Source of the DNA: Megamonas funiformis
GTDB lineage: Bacteria; Bacillota; Negativicutes; Selenomonadales; Selenomonadaceae
Assembly (NCBI RefSeq): GCF_010669225.1
Contig: NZ_CP048627.1
Span: 901,292 to 965,291, forward strand
Direction of reading: 5' to 3'
DNA length: 64,000 bases
Under the pieces are notes generated by a model. That model was not told the origin of the DNA and did not search any database. It was given only the letters and a program-made list of their open reading frames with translations. Within the stretch, counting starts at the first letter, position 1. Each line of letters opens with the position of its first letter. The position numbers and the translations under genes were made by a program. Shown in pieces: positions 47,469-56,380 of this stretch.

Positions 47469-47489
47469 GATAATCCCCTCCTTATATAC

Positions 47490-47499
47490 TGTTATAACA
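47490..47499. promoter_or_regulatory. Possible MarR operator dyad
   Basis: Palindrome TGTTATAACA just upstream of the marR ribosome site, in the divergent intergenic region. It is short; autoregulation is only a guess. Confidence 0.3.
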
Positions 47500-47601
47500 A
47501 ATAATAGATATTTTTACAATGAAAATTAATGAAGAAATTAACGATGATTTTGTTATATTTATAATTTTTAGGGGAAAAAGTACGTTATAGGAGGTATATT
47601 T

Positions 47602-48369
47602 ATGCTTTATTTAGTTAAGATTTTTTATGCTTTTATAATTCCACCGGGAGGAATTATATCACTTCTGATTTTATTTAATATTTATTTATACTGGAAAAAG
47701 ATTAAAGGTAAATATATTTTAAGCATGATTACTTTATTGTTTTATTTGTTATCTACAAATTTTATAGCTTATCATTTAGTTAAGCCATTAGAGAATTTTT
47801 ATCAAAATAAAACTATTGAACAGTTAAAGCAAGATAAAAATGATGTGATAATTATGCTAGGTGGTGGTGCGATAAATGTAGCAGATATTGATGGCGAAGG
47901 GCAAGTTTCAGGATATGTAGCTAATCGCATGATTACAGTTATGAGATTGCAAAAAGAATTGGATATTCCTATTATTTTATCTGGCGGAAAGGTGTTTGAA
48001 GATACAGGACGAGAAGCTGATATTGAAAAGCGTATATTTGAAGGTATGGGCGTAAATTCGCAAGCTTTGATATTAGAAAATCAGAGCAGAAATACAGTAG
48101 AGAATGTGCAAAATAGCAAAGTTATAATGGAAGAATATAATTTTACTAAGCCATTAGTAATTACATCAGGCTTTCATTTGTTAAGAGCAATGGAAATATT
48201 TGCACGTGAAGGAATTGAAGCTACACCATATGTAGCAGATTATCAAATGAGTGATGAGTTAGTCTTTAGTATTTTTAATTTCTTACCTAATAATGGTAGT
48301 TTAAATACATCTTGTATGGCTATTCGTGAATATTTGGGTATTTTGGCTTTAAAATTAAAAATGCAATGA
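47602..48369 (+). CDS. YdcF/ElyC-family (DUF218) membrane protein
   Basis: 255 residues. Two N-terminal helices (PPGGIISLLILFNIYLYW and YILSMITLLFYLLSTNFIAY) precede the DUF218 domain: VIIMLGGGAINVAD, IPIILSGGKVFEDTGREAD, LENQSRNTVENVQNSKVIM and VITSGFHLLRAMEIF. ElyC in E. coli affects envelope polysaccharide metabolism; the family's enzymatic role is unsettled. It starts at ATG 47602 behind TAGGAGG and lies 39 bases before uvrC, so the two may share a transcript. Confidence 0.85.
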   Translation: MLYLVKIFYAFIIPPGGIISLLILFNIYLYWKKIKGKYILSMITLLFYLLSTNFIAYHLVKPLENFYQNKTIEQLKQDKNDVIIMLGGGAINVADIDGEGQVSGYVANRMITVMRLQKELDIPIILSGGKVFEDTGREADIEKRIFEGMGVNSQALILENQSRNTVENVQNSKVIMEEYNFTKPLVITSGFHLLRAMEIFAREGIEATPYVADYQMSDELVFSIFNFLPNNGSLNTSCMAIREYLGILALKLKMQ

Positions 48370-48408
48370 GTTTTAATATAAATATAATTAGATTAAAGAG
48401 AATATAAA

Positions 48409-50232
48409 ATGATGATTAATGAAGTATTACAAGAAAAATTAAAATTATTGCCTACAAAATCAGGTGTTTATTTGATGAAAAATAAGCAAAAACAGATTAT
48501 ATATGTAGGTAAAGCGATTAATTTAAAAAATCGTGTGCGACAATATTTTCAATCGAGTAGAAATCATTCAGCAAAAACAATTGCTATGGTGTCGCATATA
48601 GAAGATTTTGAGACAATAGTTACAGATAATGAATTAGAAGCATTAATTTTAGAATGTAATTTGATAAAAAAACATCATCCTAAATATAATATTATGCTTC
48701 GTGATGATAAGACTTATCCCTATTTAAAAATCACGTTGAATGAAAAATATCCAAGAATAGTAACTACTCGTCGCCTTATCAAAGATGGCTCAAGATATTT
48801 TGGTCCATATACAAGTTCTACAGCAATGAAGGAAACTTTAAATTTATTGCGTAAATTATTCCCTTTGCGAACTTGCAAGCATTTAGCAGATAGACCTTGT
48901 TTAGAATATCATATAAAAAGATGTTTAGCTCCTTGTGCTAATTATATTGATGAAGATACTTATAAAGAGATGGTAGATGGAGTATGTTTATTCTTAGAAG
49001 GTAAAAGTGAAGTTGTAGAGCAGAATTTGGCGAAAAAAATGCAGATGGCAGCACAGAATTTAGATTTTGAGAAAGCTGCTAGATTGAGAGACCAATTATT
49101 AGCTGTGCGCAAGATAATGGAAAAACAAAAGATATTATTAGATGATGGTGATATAGATGCTATCGGTATCGCTAGAGCTAATTATGGAATTTGTATAGAG
49201 ATATTTTTTATTCGCAATGGTAAAATGTTAGGTCGCAATCAATTTTTATTAAATGATGAAGATGATGATGAAAAAAATTTGATAACAGCTTTTTTGAAAC
49301 AATATTATAATGATGCGGTGGATATTCCTAAAGAAATATTGATACCAGAAGAGATAGCAGAAATAGAATTATTGCAAGAATGGCTTTGGACAGAAAAAAA
49401 GAAAAAGACAAAAATTTTATTGCCTAAACGTGGTGTAAAAAAAGATATTTTGATGATGGCAAAAGAAAATGCAGAAAAATATTTATTAGAGCAAGAGCAA
49501 AAATTAAAAGATATGAAGGCTCGTAGTTTAGGTGCTGTCTATGATTTACAAAAATATTTAAATTTACCTAAGCCACCAATGCGTATGGAATGTTTTGATA
49601 TATCGCATATTCAAGGTTCAGAAACAGTAGCCTCTATGGTGGTATTTCAGGATGGCAAGCCAGATAAAAATTCTTATCGCAGATTTAAGATAAATTCTAC
49701 TGAAGGAAAACCAGATGATTTTATGTCGATGAGGGAAGTAACTACTCGCAGATATGTAGGCATTGATAAAAGTGATTTACCAGATTTGATAATCATTGAT
49801 GGCGGTAAAGGTCAATTGAGTTCAGCTTTGGAAATTATTCGTGGAGCAGGTCATTATAGCGTCCCTGTAGTGGGGCTTGCTAAGCAATTTGAATATATTT
49901 TTACAGAACAATCATCAGAGCCTGTTATTTTGCCACGACAATCAGATGCTTTATATTTGGTGCAAAGTATAAGAGATGAGGCTCATCGCTTTGCGATTAC
50001 TTATCATCGTAAACTTAGAACAAAACGCAATAAAATATCTATATTAGATAATATTTCTGGAATTGGTGCTAAGCGAAGGAAAAGTTTATTTGACCATTTT
50101 GAAACGATACAAAATATAAAAAAAGCTTCAGTTGATGAATTGATGGCGGTACCAGGGATTAGCGAGCAAATAGCAAAATCTATATATAATTTTTTCCGTA
50201 CACATGAGTTAGTGAGCAGTAAATTAAAATAA
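48409..50232 (+). CDS. uvrC: Excinuclease ABC subunit C
   Basis: 607 residues. The N-terminal GIY-YIG nuclease (SGVYLMKNKQKQIIYVGKA, LKNRVRQYFQ), a Cys-bearing stretch (CKHLADRPCLEYHIKRCLAP), a UvrB-binding UVR motif (about 205-235), the RNase H-like 5' nuclease (FDISHIQGSETVASMVVF, LIIIDGGKGQLSSA) and two C-terminal helix-hairpin-helices (ISGIGAKRRKSL, VPGISEQIAKSI) are all present. It makes both incisions in nucleotide excision repair. Confidence 0.97.
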   Translation: MMINEVLQEKLKLLPTKSGVYLMKNKQKQIIYVGKAINLKNRVRQYFQSSRNHSAKTIAMVSHIEDFETIVTDNELEALILECNLIKKHHPKYNIMLRDDKTYPYLKITLNEKYPRIVTTRRLIKDGSRYFGPYTSSTAMKETLNLLRKLFPLRTCKHLADRPCLEYHIKRCLAPCANYIDEDTYKEMVDGVCLFLEGKSEVVEQNLAKKMQMAAQNLDFEKAARLRDQLLAVRKIMEKQKILLDDGDIDAIGIARANYGICIEIFFIRNGKMLGRNQFLLNDEDDDEKNLITAFLKQYYNDAVDIPKEILIPEEIAEIELLQEWLWTEKKKKTKILLPKRGVKKDILMMAKENAEKYLLEQEQKLKDMKARSLGAVYDLQKYLNLPKPPMRMECFDISHIQGSETVASMVVFQDGKPDKNSYRRFKINSTEGKPDDFMSMREVTTRRYVGIDKSDLPDLIIIDGGKGQLSSALEIIRGAGHYSVPVVGLAKQFEYIFTEQSSEPVILPRQSDALYLVQSIRDEAHRFAITYHRKLRTKRNKISILDNISGIGAKRRKSLFDHFETIQNIKKASVDELMAVPGISEQIAKSIYNFFRTHELVSSKLK

Positions 50233-50277
50233 ATTTACAACTGTACATTTAATTTACAAGTTTACAATAAATAATCA

Positions 50278-50306
50278 TTGACAAATATGAATTTTATTGT
50301 TATAGT
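50278..50306 (+). promoter_or_regulatory. Promoter of the T-box/symporter transcript
   Basis: TTGACA (50278-50283), 17-bp spacer, TATAGT (50301-50306), shortly before the T-box Stem I. Confidence 0.8.
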
Positions 50307-50319
50307 AATAGACAGATAA

Positions 50320-50585
50320 AAACAGTGAAGAGGAAAAGTAAATTTATGAAGCTTGCAGAGAGCTATGGTTTGGTGGGACATAGTAGTGAATTAAATTGAA
50401 ATACACCTTAGAGTTGCAAGGCTGAACAATTATAATAATTGAGATTAATTAAGTAAGTTTTGTCGGAGTGCCTCCGTTATCATGGGCTAGGATATGTTAG
50501 TATCCGAATGAGTGGCTAAAAAAGCAAATTGGGTGGTACCACGGGTTATAACAGCTCGTCCCTATATAGGGACGAGCTTTTTTGT
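50320..50585 (+). ncRNA. T-box leader, probably tyrosine-specific
   Basis: Stem I begins GTGAAGAGGAAAAGTA with the AGTA of the S-turn, continues GCAGAGAGC and GGTTTGGTG (distal-loop motifs), and closes with the specifier region GAAATACACCTTAGAG. The antiterminator T-box sequence GGGTGGTACCACGGG is at 50531-50545, with a strong terminator after it. Specifier triplets almost always end in C and stand just before ACC in this context, so TAC (50402-50404, Tyr) is my reading; ATA (Ile) is the alternative. Uncharged tRNA would pair with the T-box and switch on the downstream symporter. Confidence 0.92.
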
Positions 50586-50588
50586 ATG
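50552..50588 (+). terminator. T-box intrinsic terminator
   Basis: Arms AGCTCGTCCCTA and TAGGGACGAGCT with a short loop and a T run, competing with the antiterminator. Confidence 0.93.
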
Positions 50589-50736
50589 CTTTTTTAGTTA
50601 GATGAATTTATTTTAAACTTATATCAGCTGATAATAATACTTAAGTTTTTGACAAATTAAAATTTAATCTGCAGTAATTTAAAGATTGATGTGAAAGTAA
50701 AAATTTTGATTAACATCATAAGAAAGGATGAAAACT

Positions 50737-52185
50737 ATGTCTATTCAATTAATGATAGTCTGTCTATATGTAGTATTATTATTTGCAATATCTTTTTATG
50801 TAAAACATCGTGCTAATAAAAATCCTATGGAGTATTTATTTGCAGGAAGAAAATTATCTACATCACTTATTGCTTTTAATGTAACAGGTCTTGCTGTAGG
50901 GGCTGCTTCTACTGTTGGTGTGGCAGAAAATGCAACACAGGTAGGAATAGCAGCTGGTTGGTACAATGGAGCATGGGCTATTGGTGCTGTGGTTATGGGA
51001 ATTTTAGCCGCAGGAAAATATAGACAAATGGGTTGTTCTACGATACCAGAATTATTTGAACGTTATTATGATAAAAAAGGTCGTCTTATAAGTGCAATTG
51101 GTTTAGCAATTATTCTTATTTGTATTACTTCACTTCAATATGTAGCAGGCGGGGCAATTTTATCAACACTTATGCCAGATATATTTTCTATGAAAACAGG
51201 CATGATAATGAGTGCCATAGTTTTTATTGGTATCACTGTTGTGGGCGGATTGTGGTCTTCTGGTATGTCTAATATGATAAGTGTTAGTTTAATTTATTTA
51301 GGAATTTTATATTCAACTATTTCTGTCGTAGATAATAACGGTGGACTTGTAAATATCAATAATAATTTACCTGTAGTTGATTTTTCTTGGTTTAGTCCTA
51401 TTGGTGGCTTAGGTTTAGCCGTAGTGTTGGGTTGGATTTTAATTATGATATCTCAAGCACTTACATTGCAAGGAACTGTACAGATTGCCTGCGGTGCAAA
51501 AGATGCTAAAACAGCAAAAAAAGGCTTTATTTTAGGTGGAGCATTGATTTTTCCAATTGGATTTTTATCAGCTATTTTAGGCTTAGCAGCTAAAGTTCAA
51601 TATCCAGATATTAATCCAACTATGGCACTTCCTCAAATCATTATGAGCTTAGATCCTGTAGTTTCAGGAATAACACTTGCAGCATTATGGGCAGCAGATG
51701 TTTCCACTGCTTGTACAATATTATTAGGTGCAGGCACACTTATTTCTCAAGATATTTATAAACGTTTTATCAATCCACAAGTAACAACTGCAAAATTTTT
51801 GCAAGTAAATCGTTTAGTTATATTATTAGTAGGTCTTGCTACTTTATGGTTAGCATTTAATGCAGTGGGAATTTTAAAAACTATGATGATTGGTTTAAGT
51901 TTGACTACTGCCTTCACTGTAGTATTTTTATTTACTGTATTTGCGCCTAGTCTTTGTCGTAAAAATTCAGCATTTTACACTACTGTTGTAGGTTTGATAG
52001 GATTGGTTTTATGGCAATTTGTACCTCAGATACATGTATTGCCACATGTAATTTATTTTGAATGGATTATTTGTATAATCAGCTTTTTGATTATCAGTGT
52101 TGTGGATAAACAGCCAATTAAAATAGTTGAGAAAGAAACTACATCAGCAAAAGTCATGGTAAATCAAGAAGTTTTGAGCAGATAA
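50737..52185 (+). CDS. Sodium:solute symporter (SSS family), T-box controlled
   Basis: 482 residues with about 13 membrane helices. SSS features include NPMEYLFAGRKLSTSLIAFN near the start, a helix-rich middle with GLWSSGMSNMISVSLIYLG, and AADVSTACTILLGAGTLISQDIYKRF. AGAAAGG at 50721-50727 fits ATG 50737 (MSIQ) better than ATG 50728, which it abuts. The substrate cannot be told from the protein, but the T-box leader implies an amino acid, most likely tyrosine. A hairpin terminator follows. Confidence 0.88.
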   Translation: MSIQLMIVCLYVVLLFAISFYVKHRANKNPMEYLFAGRKLSTSLIAFNVTGLAVGAASTVGVAENATQVGIAAGWYNGAWAIGAVVMGILAAGKYRQMGCSTIPELFERYYDKKGRLISAIGLAIILICITSLQYVAGGAILSTLMPDIFSMKTGMIMSAIVFIGITVVGGLWSSGMSNMISVSLIYLGILYSTISVVDNNGGLVNINNNLPVVDFSWFSPIGGLGLAVVLGWILIMISQALTLQGTVQIACGAKDAKTAKKGFILGGALIFPIGFLSAILGLAAKVQYPDINPTMALPQIIMSLDPVVSGITLAALWAADVSTACTILLGAGTLISQDIYKRFINPQVTTAKFLQVNRLVILLVGLATLWLAFNAVGILKTMMIGLSLTTAFTVVFLFTVFAPSLCRKNSAFYTTVVGLIGLVLWQFVPQIHVLPHVIYFEWIICIISFLIISVVDKQPIKIVEKETTSAKVMVNQEVLSR

Positions 52186-52204
52186 AAATAAATAATAAAA
52201 TTTA

Positions 52205-52242
52205 TAATCTGACAAGTAAAAATACTTGACAGGTTATTTTTT
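52205..52242 (+). terminator. Terminator of the symporter gene
   Basis: Arms AATCTGACAAGTA and TACTTGACAGGTT (one mismatch, one G-T pair) and a T run. The second arm also holds the -35 box of the next promoter. Confidence 0.75.
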
Positions 52243-52254
52243 GTCATATATAAT
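52226..52254 (+). promoter_or_regulatory. Consensus promoter of the ylxM-ffh operon
   Basis: TTGACA (52226-52231), 17-bp spacer, TATAAT (52249-52254): a full match to the housekeeping consensus. Confidence 0.88.
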
Positions 52255-52312
52255 AGTCAAAGTCGTAGGACATAATTAAATTTGATGAATAATGAAAGCT
52301 CAGGTGGTTTAA

Positions 52313-52669
52313 ATGTTAGAAAAGTTTTTGCACATGAGCGCTTTATTTGATATTTATGGGGCTTTGCTAACTGACAAACAGAAACGTTGTCTACAAATGC
52401 ACTTATTTGAAGATTTTTCACTATCAGAGATAAGTACAGAGTTAGGAATTTCACGTCAAGCTGTTTATGACATGTTGCGTCGCAGTGAGCAAATCATGCA
52501 GCAATATGAAGATAAATTAGGTTTGGCAGCCCGTTCGACAAAAGAAAAAACAGAGCTTTTGTCAATTTTATCTGATTTATTAGCATTAAAGCAGGAATCA
52601 GAAGATAACAGGCTTAATAATATAATAAGACGTATTTCTGTGTTAACAAATGATAGCAAGGAGGCATAA
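52313..52669 (+). CDS. ylxM: YlxM/p13-family helix-turn-helix protein
   Basis: 118 residues. It resembles sigma region 4: YGALLTDKQKRCLQMHLFED, then FSLSEISTELGISRQAVYDMLRR. YlxM is encoded before ffh in most Firmicutes and affects SRP assembly or activity. The C-terminal half is a charged helix. The stop lies two bases before the ffh start, so they are co-translated. The start ATG 52313 has a weak site (CAGGTGG). Confidence 0.9.
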   Translation: MLEKFLHMSALFDIYGALLTDKQKRCLQMHLFEDFSLSEISTELGISRQAVYDMLRRSEQIMQQYEDKLGLAARSTKEKTELLSILSDLLALKQESEDNRLNNIIRRISVLTNDSKEA

Positions 52670-52671
52670 AT

Positions 52672-54039
52672 TTGATTTTTGAAAATTTAGCTGATCGTTT
52701 GCAAGAGACTTTTAAAAAATTGCGTGGTCATGGTAAATTAACAGCTGATGATGTTAATGCTACCATGCGAGAAATTCGCATAGCTTTATTAGAAGCCGAT
52801 GTAAACTTTAAAGTAGTTAAAGATTTTATTAAAAAAATAAAAGAACGTGCAGTAGGACAAGAAGTTTTAGAGTCCTTGACACCTGCACAAGCTGTTATTA
52901 AAATTGTTAACGAAGAGTTAACAGCATTGATGGGGCAGACTCAAAGTCATATAAATATTTCACCAAAAGCTCCTACAATTATTATGATGGTAGGTCTTCA
53001 AGGGGCAGGTAAAACAACATCTGCTGGTAAACTTGGTTTGATGTTTAAAAAGCAAGGCAAACACCCATTGATGGTTGCAGCAGATATCTATCGTCCAGCA
53101 GCTATCAAGCAGTTACAAGTACTCGGTAGTCAAATTGATATTCCAGTATTTGCTAAAGAAGATTGTAAAGATGCTGTGCGTATCGCTAATGAAGCAATAG
53201 ATTATGCAAAATCTCATGCTAATGACATTGTAATCATCGATACAGCAGGACGACTTCATATAGATGAAAACCTCATGCAAGAGTTGAAATCTATAAAAGA
53301 AGATGTAAAACCGCATGAAATCTTATTAGTAGTTGATGCAATGACTGGTCAAGATGCAGTTAATGTAGCAGAAAGCTTCAATAATGATTTAGGTTTAGAT
53401 GGTGTTATCTTAACTAAAATGGACGGGGATGCTCGCGGTGGTGCGGCGCTTTCCGTTAAAGCTGTTACAGGTTGCCCTATTAAATTTGTGGGTGCTGGTG
53501 AAAAATTAGAAGCCTTAGAACCATTTTATCCAGATAGAATGGCTTCTCGTATCTTAGGTATGGGTGATGTGCTTACTTTAATTGAAAAGGCACAGACTGC
53601 TTTTGATGCAGAAGAAGCAAAAAAAATGGAAAAAGCTTTCCGCAAAAATGAATTTACATTAGATGATTTCTTATCTCAATTAAATCAAGTGAGAAAGCTT
53701 GGCTCTTTTGAAAATATCTTAGGTATGATACCTGGTATGGGTGGACTTAAGAAAAAACTCGGTGATGTGGATATCGATATGAATGGTAAAGAAATCAAAC
53801 ATATCGAAGCTATTATTAGAGCCATGACACCGGAGGAAAAAAGAAATACAAAAATCATCAATGGTTCTCGCCGTAAGCGTATCGCTATGGGTAGTGGAAC
53901 AAAAGTTCAGGAAGTCAATAAGCTCTTAAAGCAATTTGATGAAATGAAAAAAATGATGAAGAAAATGTCTAATATGAAACAGTTAAATAAGAAAGGTAAA
54001 AAAGGAAAAGGCGGTTTTAAACTTCCTTTCTTTAGATAA
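52672..54039 (+). CDS. ffh: Signal recognition particle protein Ffh
   Basis: 455 residues. N domain, then the GTPase with P-loop GLQGAGKTT (108-116), DTAGRLHID, TKMDGDARGGAALS, and the methionine-rich M domain (GMIPGMGGLKKKL, MKKMSNMKQLNKKGKK). It binds signal sequences and 4.5S RNA for membrane targeting. It starts at TTG 52672, preceded by AAGGAGG with an 8-base spacing. It heads the ffh-rpsP-khpA run typical of Firmicutes. Confidence 0.97.
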   Translation: MIFENLADRLQETFKKLRGHGKLTADDVNATMREIRIALLEADVNFKVVKDFIKKIKERAVGQEVLESLTPAQAVIKIVNEELTALMGQTQSHINISPKAPTIIMMVGLQGAGKTTSAGKLGLMFKKQGKHPLMVAADIYRPAAIKQLQVLGSQIDIPVFAKEDCKDAVRIANEAIDYAKSHANDIVIIDTAGRLHIDENLMQELKSIKEDVKPHEILLVVDAMTGQDAVNVAESFNNDLGLDGVILTKMDGDARGGAALSVKAVTGCPIKFVGAGEKLEALEPFYPDRMASRILGMGDVLTLIEKAQTAFDAEEAKKMEKAFRKNEFTLDDFLSQLNQVRKLGSFENILGMIPGMGGLKKKLGDVDIDMNGKEIKHIEAIIRAMTPEEKRNTKIINGSRRKRIAMGSGTKVQEVNKLLKQFDEMKKMMKKMSNMKQLNKKGKKGKGGFKLPFFR

Positions 54040-54082
54040 ACCTTCTATAATATAACTTAATCATTTTAAGGAGGTGAAAACA

Positions 54083-54358
54083 TTGGCAGTTAAAATTCGT
54101 TTAAATCGTATGGGTGCTAAAAAACGTCCATTCTATCGTATCGTTGTAGCAGATTCTCGTGCTCCACGTGATGGTCGTTTCATCGAAATCTTAGGTAACT
54201 ATGATTCCACAAAAGAACCTGCTATTATCAATATTGATGAAGAAAAAACTTTAGACTGGATGCTCAAAGGTGCTCAGCCTACAGATACAGTTAAATCTTT
54301 ACTTAGCAAAAAAGGTATCATGACTAAATTTGATGCAGCTAAACATGCTAAGAAATAA
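54083..54358 (+). CDS. rpsP: 30S ribosomal protein S16
   Basis: 91 residues starting [20 protein letters not shown], the invariant S16 start. TTG 54083 lies eight bases after AAGGAGG; GTG 54074 overlaps that site and is rejected. [13 protein letters not shown] and [14 protein letters not shown] are also typical. It follows ffh and precedes khpA. Confidence 0.97.
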   Translation: MAVKIRLNRMGAKKRPFYRIVVADSRAPRDGRFIEILGNYDSTKEPAIINIDEEKTLDWMLKGAQPTDTVKSLLSKKGIMTKFDAAKHAKK

Positions 54359-54373
54359 GAAAGAGGCAAATAG

Positions 54374-54604
54374 ATGAAGGAACTTGTTGAAGTAATAGCA
54401 AAATCACTCGTTGATTATCCAGAACAAGTTACTGTTGATGAAATCGTTGATGGTAATCATGTTTTGTTAAAATTGCGTGTAGCTTCAGCTGACATGGGAA
54501 AAGTCATTGGTAAACAAGGCCGTATAGCCAAAGCCATGAGAACTGTAGTGAAAGCTGCAGCTTCCTGTGAAAATAAAAAAGTTACAGTTGATATCATCGA
54601 ATAA
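54374..54604 (+). CDS. khpA: KH-domain RNA-binding protein KhpA (YlqC)
   Basis: 76 residues, a single KH domain with the GxxG loop as IGKQGRIAKAMRTVVKAAA. KhpA works with KhpB in RNA binding and cell-length control in Gram-positives. AGAGGC lies upstream of ATG 54374, 15 bases after rpsP. A hairpin terminator follows, so ylqD is a separate or partly separate transcript. Confidence 0.95.
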   Translation: MKELVEVIAKSLVDYPEQVTVDEIVDGNHVLLKLRVASADMGKVIGKQGRIAKAMRTVVKAAASCENKKVTVDIIE

Positions 54605-54615
54605 TTGCAATAAAA

Positions 54616-54650
54616 ATAGCCGAAGGTCGATTATGACTTTCGGCTTTCTC
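54616..54650 (+). terminator. Terminator after khpA
   Basis: Arms AGCCGAAGGTC and GACTTTCGGCT (one mismatch) with a 6-nt loop and T-rich flank. Confidence 0.75.
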
Positions 54651-54734
54651 TTTATCCAAAATCTTTTCATTATAATATATATATGATAGTATATATCATG
54701 AGATTAATGAAATAATTAAAGTGAGGTTATAATT

Positions 54735-55142
54735 ATGGAAAGCATTTCTTTACAATGTCCAGTAACAATTAAAGTAAAAGTTACTGAAAAATTTAGAGCT
54801 AAAATGTTAGATAAAATGGAAAAACAATTAGCAGAAGTAGATTTAAAATTATCTAAAATCGACATTCAAAAGAAAAAATTTTTAGAAGAACATGCTGAAG
54901 ATAATATTCAACAAGTTGGAGCAATTGTTCAAAAAATGGAAGTAGACAAAGCTAAAGGTTTAAAATTAAAAGCTAAAATTGAACAAGATATTGCTGATAT
55001 GAAACATTTAGGTTTAGGTGCTGAAATTATTCAAGGTACTATGCAACATGTATTTAATGTAAAAGTTGGCGATAAAATGCCAGCTGTTATGAATACTGAA
55101 ATTATCGTAGAGGATGAAAAAATCATTGAAATCCGTAACTAA
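54735..55142 (+). CDS. ylqD: YlqD-family protein
   Basis: 135 residues with a long coiled coil in the middle (AKMLDKMEKQLAEVDLKLSK through AKGLKLKAKI) and a C-terminal beta part (FNVKVGDKMPAVMNTEIIVE). YlqD lies between khpA and rimM in many Firmicutes. Its function is unknown. ATG 54735 has GTGAGG 11 bases upstream. Confidence 0.82.
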   Translation: MESISLQCPVTIKVKVTEKFRAKMLDKMEKQLAEVDLKLSKIDIQKKKFLEEHAEDNIQQVGAIVQKMEVDKAKGLKLKAKIEQDIADMKHLGLGAEIIQGTMQHVFNVKVGDKMPAVMNTEIIVEDEKIIEIRN

Positions 55143-55635
55143 TAAAAAGATTATTATTGGTAAAATCGGTGCAGCTCATGGTGTTAGAGGCGATATGAAA
55201 GTATATCCTTTAACAGATTTTCCGGATAGATTTAATACTATAAAAAAAGCATATGTAGACGATAAAGAAATAAATATTATTTCTACTCGCTATCAGGGGA
55301 ATTTTGTAGTTATGAAAGTAGAAGGTGTTAATTCTCGTGAAGAAGTAGCACGTTTTACGAATAAATTATTGAAAATAAATCGCAGTGATGTGCCACCACT
55401 TGAAGATGGAGAATATTATGCTTTTGATATAATCGGACTTCAAGTAATCAATCAAGATGATGTTGTTTTAGGTAAAATAACAGAAATTTTGAAAACTGGT
55501 AGCAATGATGTATATATTACTAAAGCTAAAGATGGCAGACAAATTTTAATTCCAGCATTAAAGAAAGTAGTTACTGAAATAAATGTTGAAGATGGATTTA
55601 TGAAAGTAATTTGGGATGAAAATCAGGAAGTGTAA
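55114..55635 (+). CDS. rimM: Ribosome maturation factor RimM
   Basis: About 170 residues. Starts KIIIGKIGAAHGVRGDMKVYPLTDFPDRF (family IGKI.G.HGLRGEV), with the PRC-barrel half YYAFDIIGLQVI and DGRQILIPALKKVV. It helps 30S assembly with S19. ATG 55114 directly abuts GAGG and overlaps ylqD by 29 bases; TTG 55126, 12 bases from GAGG, is a realistic alternative. trmD follows after two bases. Confidence 0.94.
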   Translation: MKKSLKSVTNKKIIIGKIGAAHGVRGDMKVYPLTDFPDRFNTIKKAYVDDKEINIISTRYQGNFVVMKVEGVNSREEVARFTNKLLKINRSDVPPLEDGEYYAFDIIGLQVINQDDVVLGKITEILKTGSNDVYITKAKDGRQILIPALKKVVTEINVEDGFMKVIWDENQEV

Positions 55636-55637
55636 TT

Positions 55638-56378
55638 ATGAGAATAGATATATTATCTTTATTTCCTGAGATGTTTGGCGGAGTTTTTGGTTGTAGTATT
55701 ACTAAAAGAGCGATTGAAAAAAATATTTTAGATATACAAATAACAAATCCTCGTGATTTTGCTTTTAATAAGCATAATCAAGTTGATGATACAGCTTATG
55801 GTGGTGGCGCTGGCATGGTGATGAAGCCAGAGCCATTATTTAGAGCTGTAGAAGACGTTAAATCTAAGACGCAAATTGAAAATAGCAAGGTTATATTGAT
55901 GTGTCCTACTGGAAAAGTATTCACTCAAGAAAAAGCAAAAGAACTTGCTAATTTTGATCAGTTAATATTTATCTGTGGTCATTATGAAGGCTTTGATAAT
56001 CGTGTGGTACAAAATTTAGCTGATGAAGTAATTTCTATTGGCGATTATGTATTAACAGGTGGAGAACTTCCAGCTATGGTGGTAATTGATGCTGTATCAA
56101 GAATGCTTCCAGGCGTATTAGGTTCTGGAGAGTCTGCGCCAACAGATTCTTTTTATAATGGGCTTCTAGAATATCCACAATATACAAAACCACGTGAGTA
56201 TAGAGGTCTTAGCGTACCTGATGTACTACTTTCAGGAGACCATGCTAAAATAGCAAAATGGCGTCGACAAGAATCTTTGCGTGTTACGTATACAAATAGA
56301 CCAGACTTACTTGAAAAAGTAGAATTAAGCAAAGATGATAAGAAATTTTTAGAGGAATTGAAAAATAATTCTAAATAA
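55638..56378 (+). CDS. trmD: tRNA (guanine-N1)-methyltransferase TrmD
   Basis: 246 residues. Makes m1G37, which prevents +1 slippage. SPOUT knot features: LSLFPEMFGGVFGCSI, DDTAYGGGAGMVMKPEPLF, FICGHYEGFDNRV, and YVLTGGELPAMVVIDAVSRM near residue 140. The C-terminal domain has AKWRRQESLRVTYTNRPDLL. It is the last gene before the CRISPR locus and ends at a strong hairpin. Confidence 0.97.
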   Translation: MRIDILSLFPEMFGGVFGCSITKRAIEKNILDIQITNPRDFAFNKHNQVDDTAYGGGAGMVMKPEPLFRAVEDVKSKTQIENSKVILMCPTGKVFTQEKAKELANFDQLIFICGHYEGFDNRVVQNLADEVISIGDYVLTGGELPAMVVIDAVSRMLPGVLGSGESAPTDSFYNGLLEYPQYTKPREYRGLSVPDVLLSGDHAKIAKWRRQESLRVTYTNRPDLLEKVELSKDDKKFLEELKNNSK

Positions 56379-56380
56379 AA

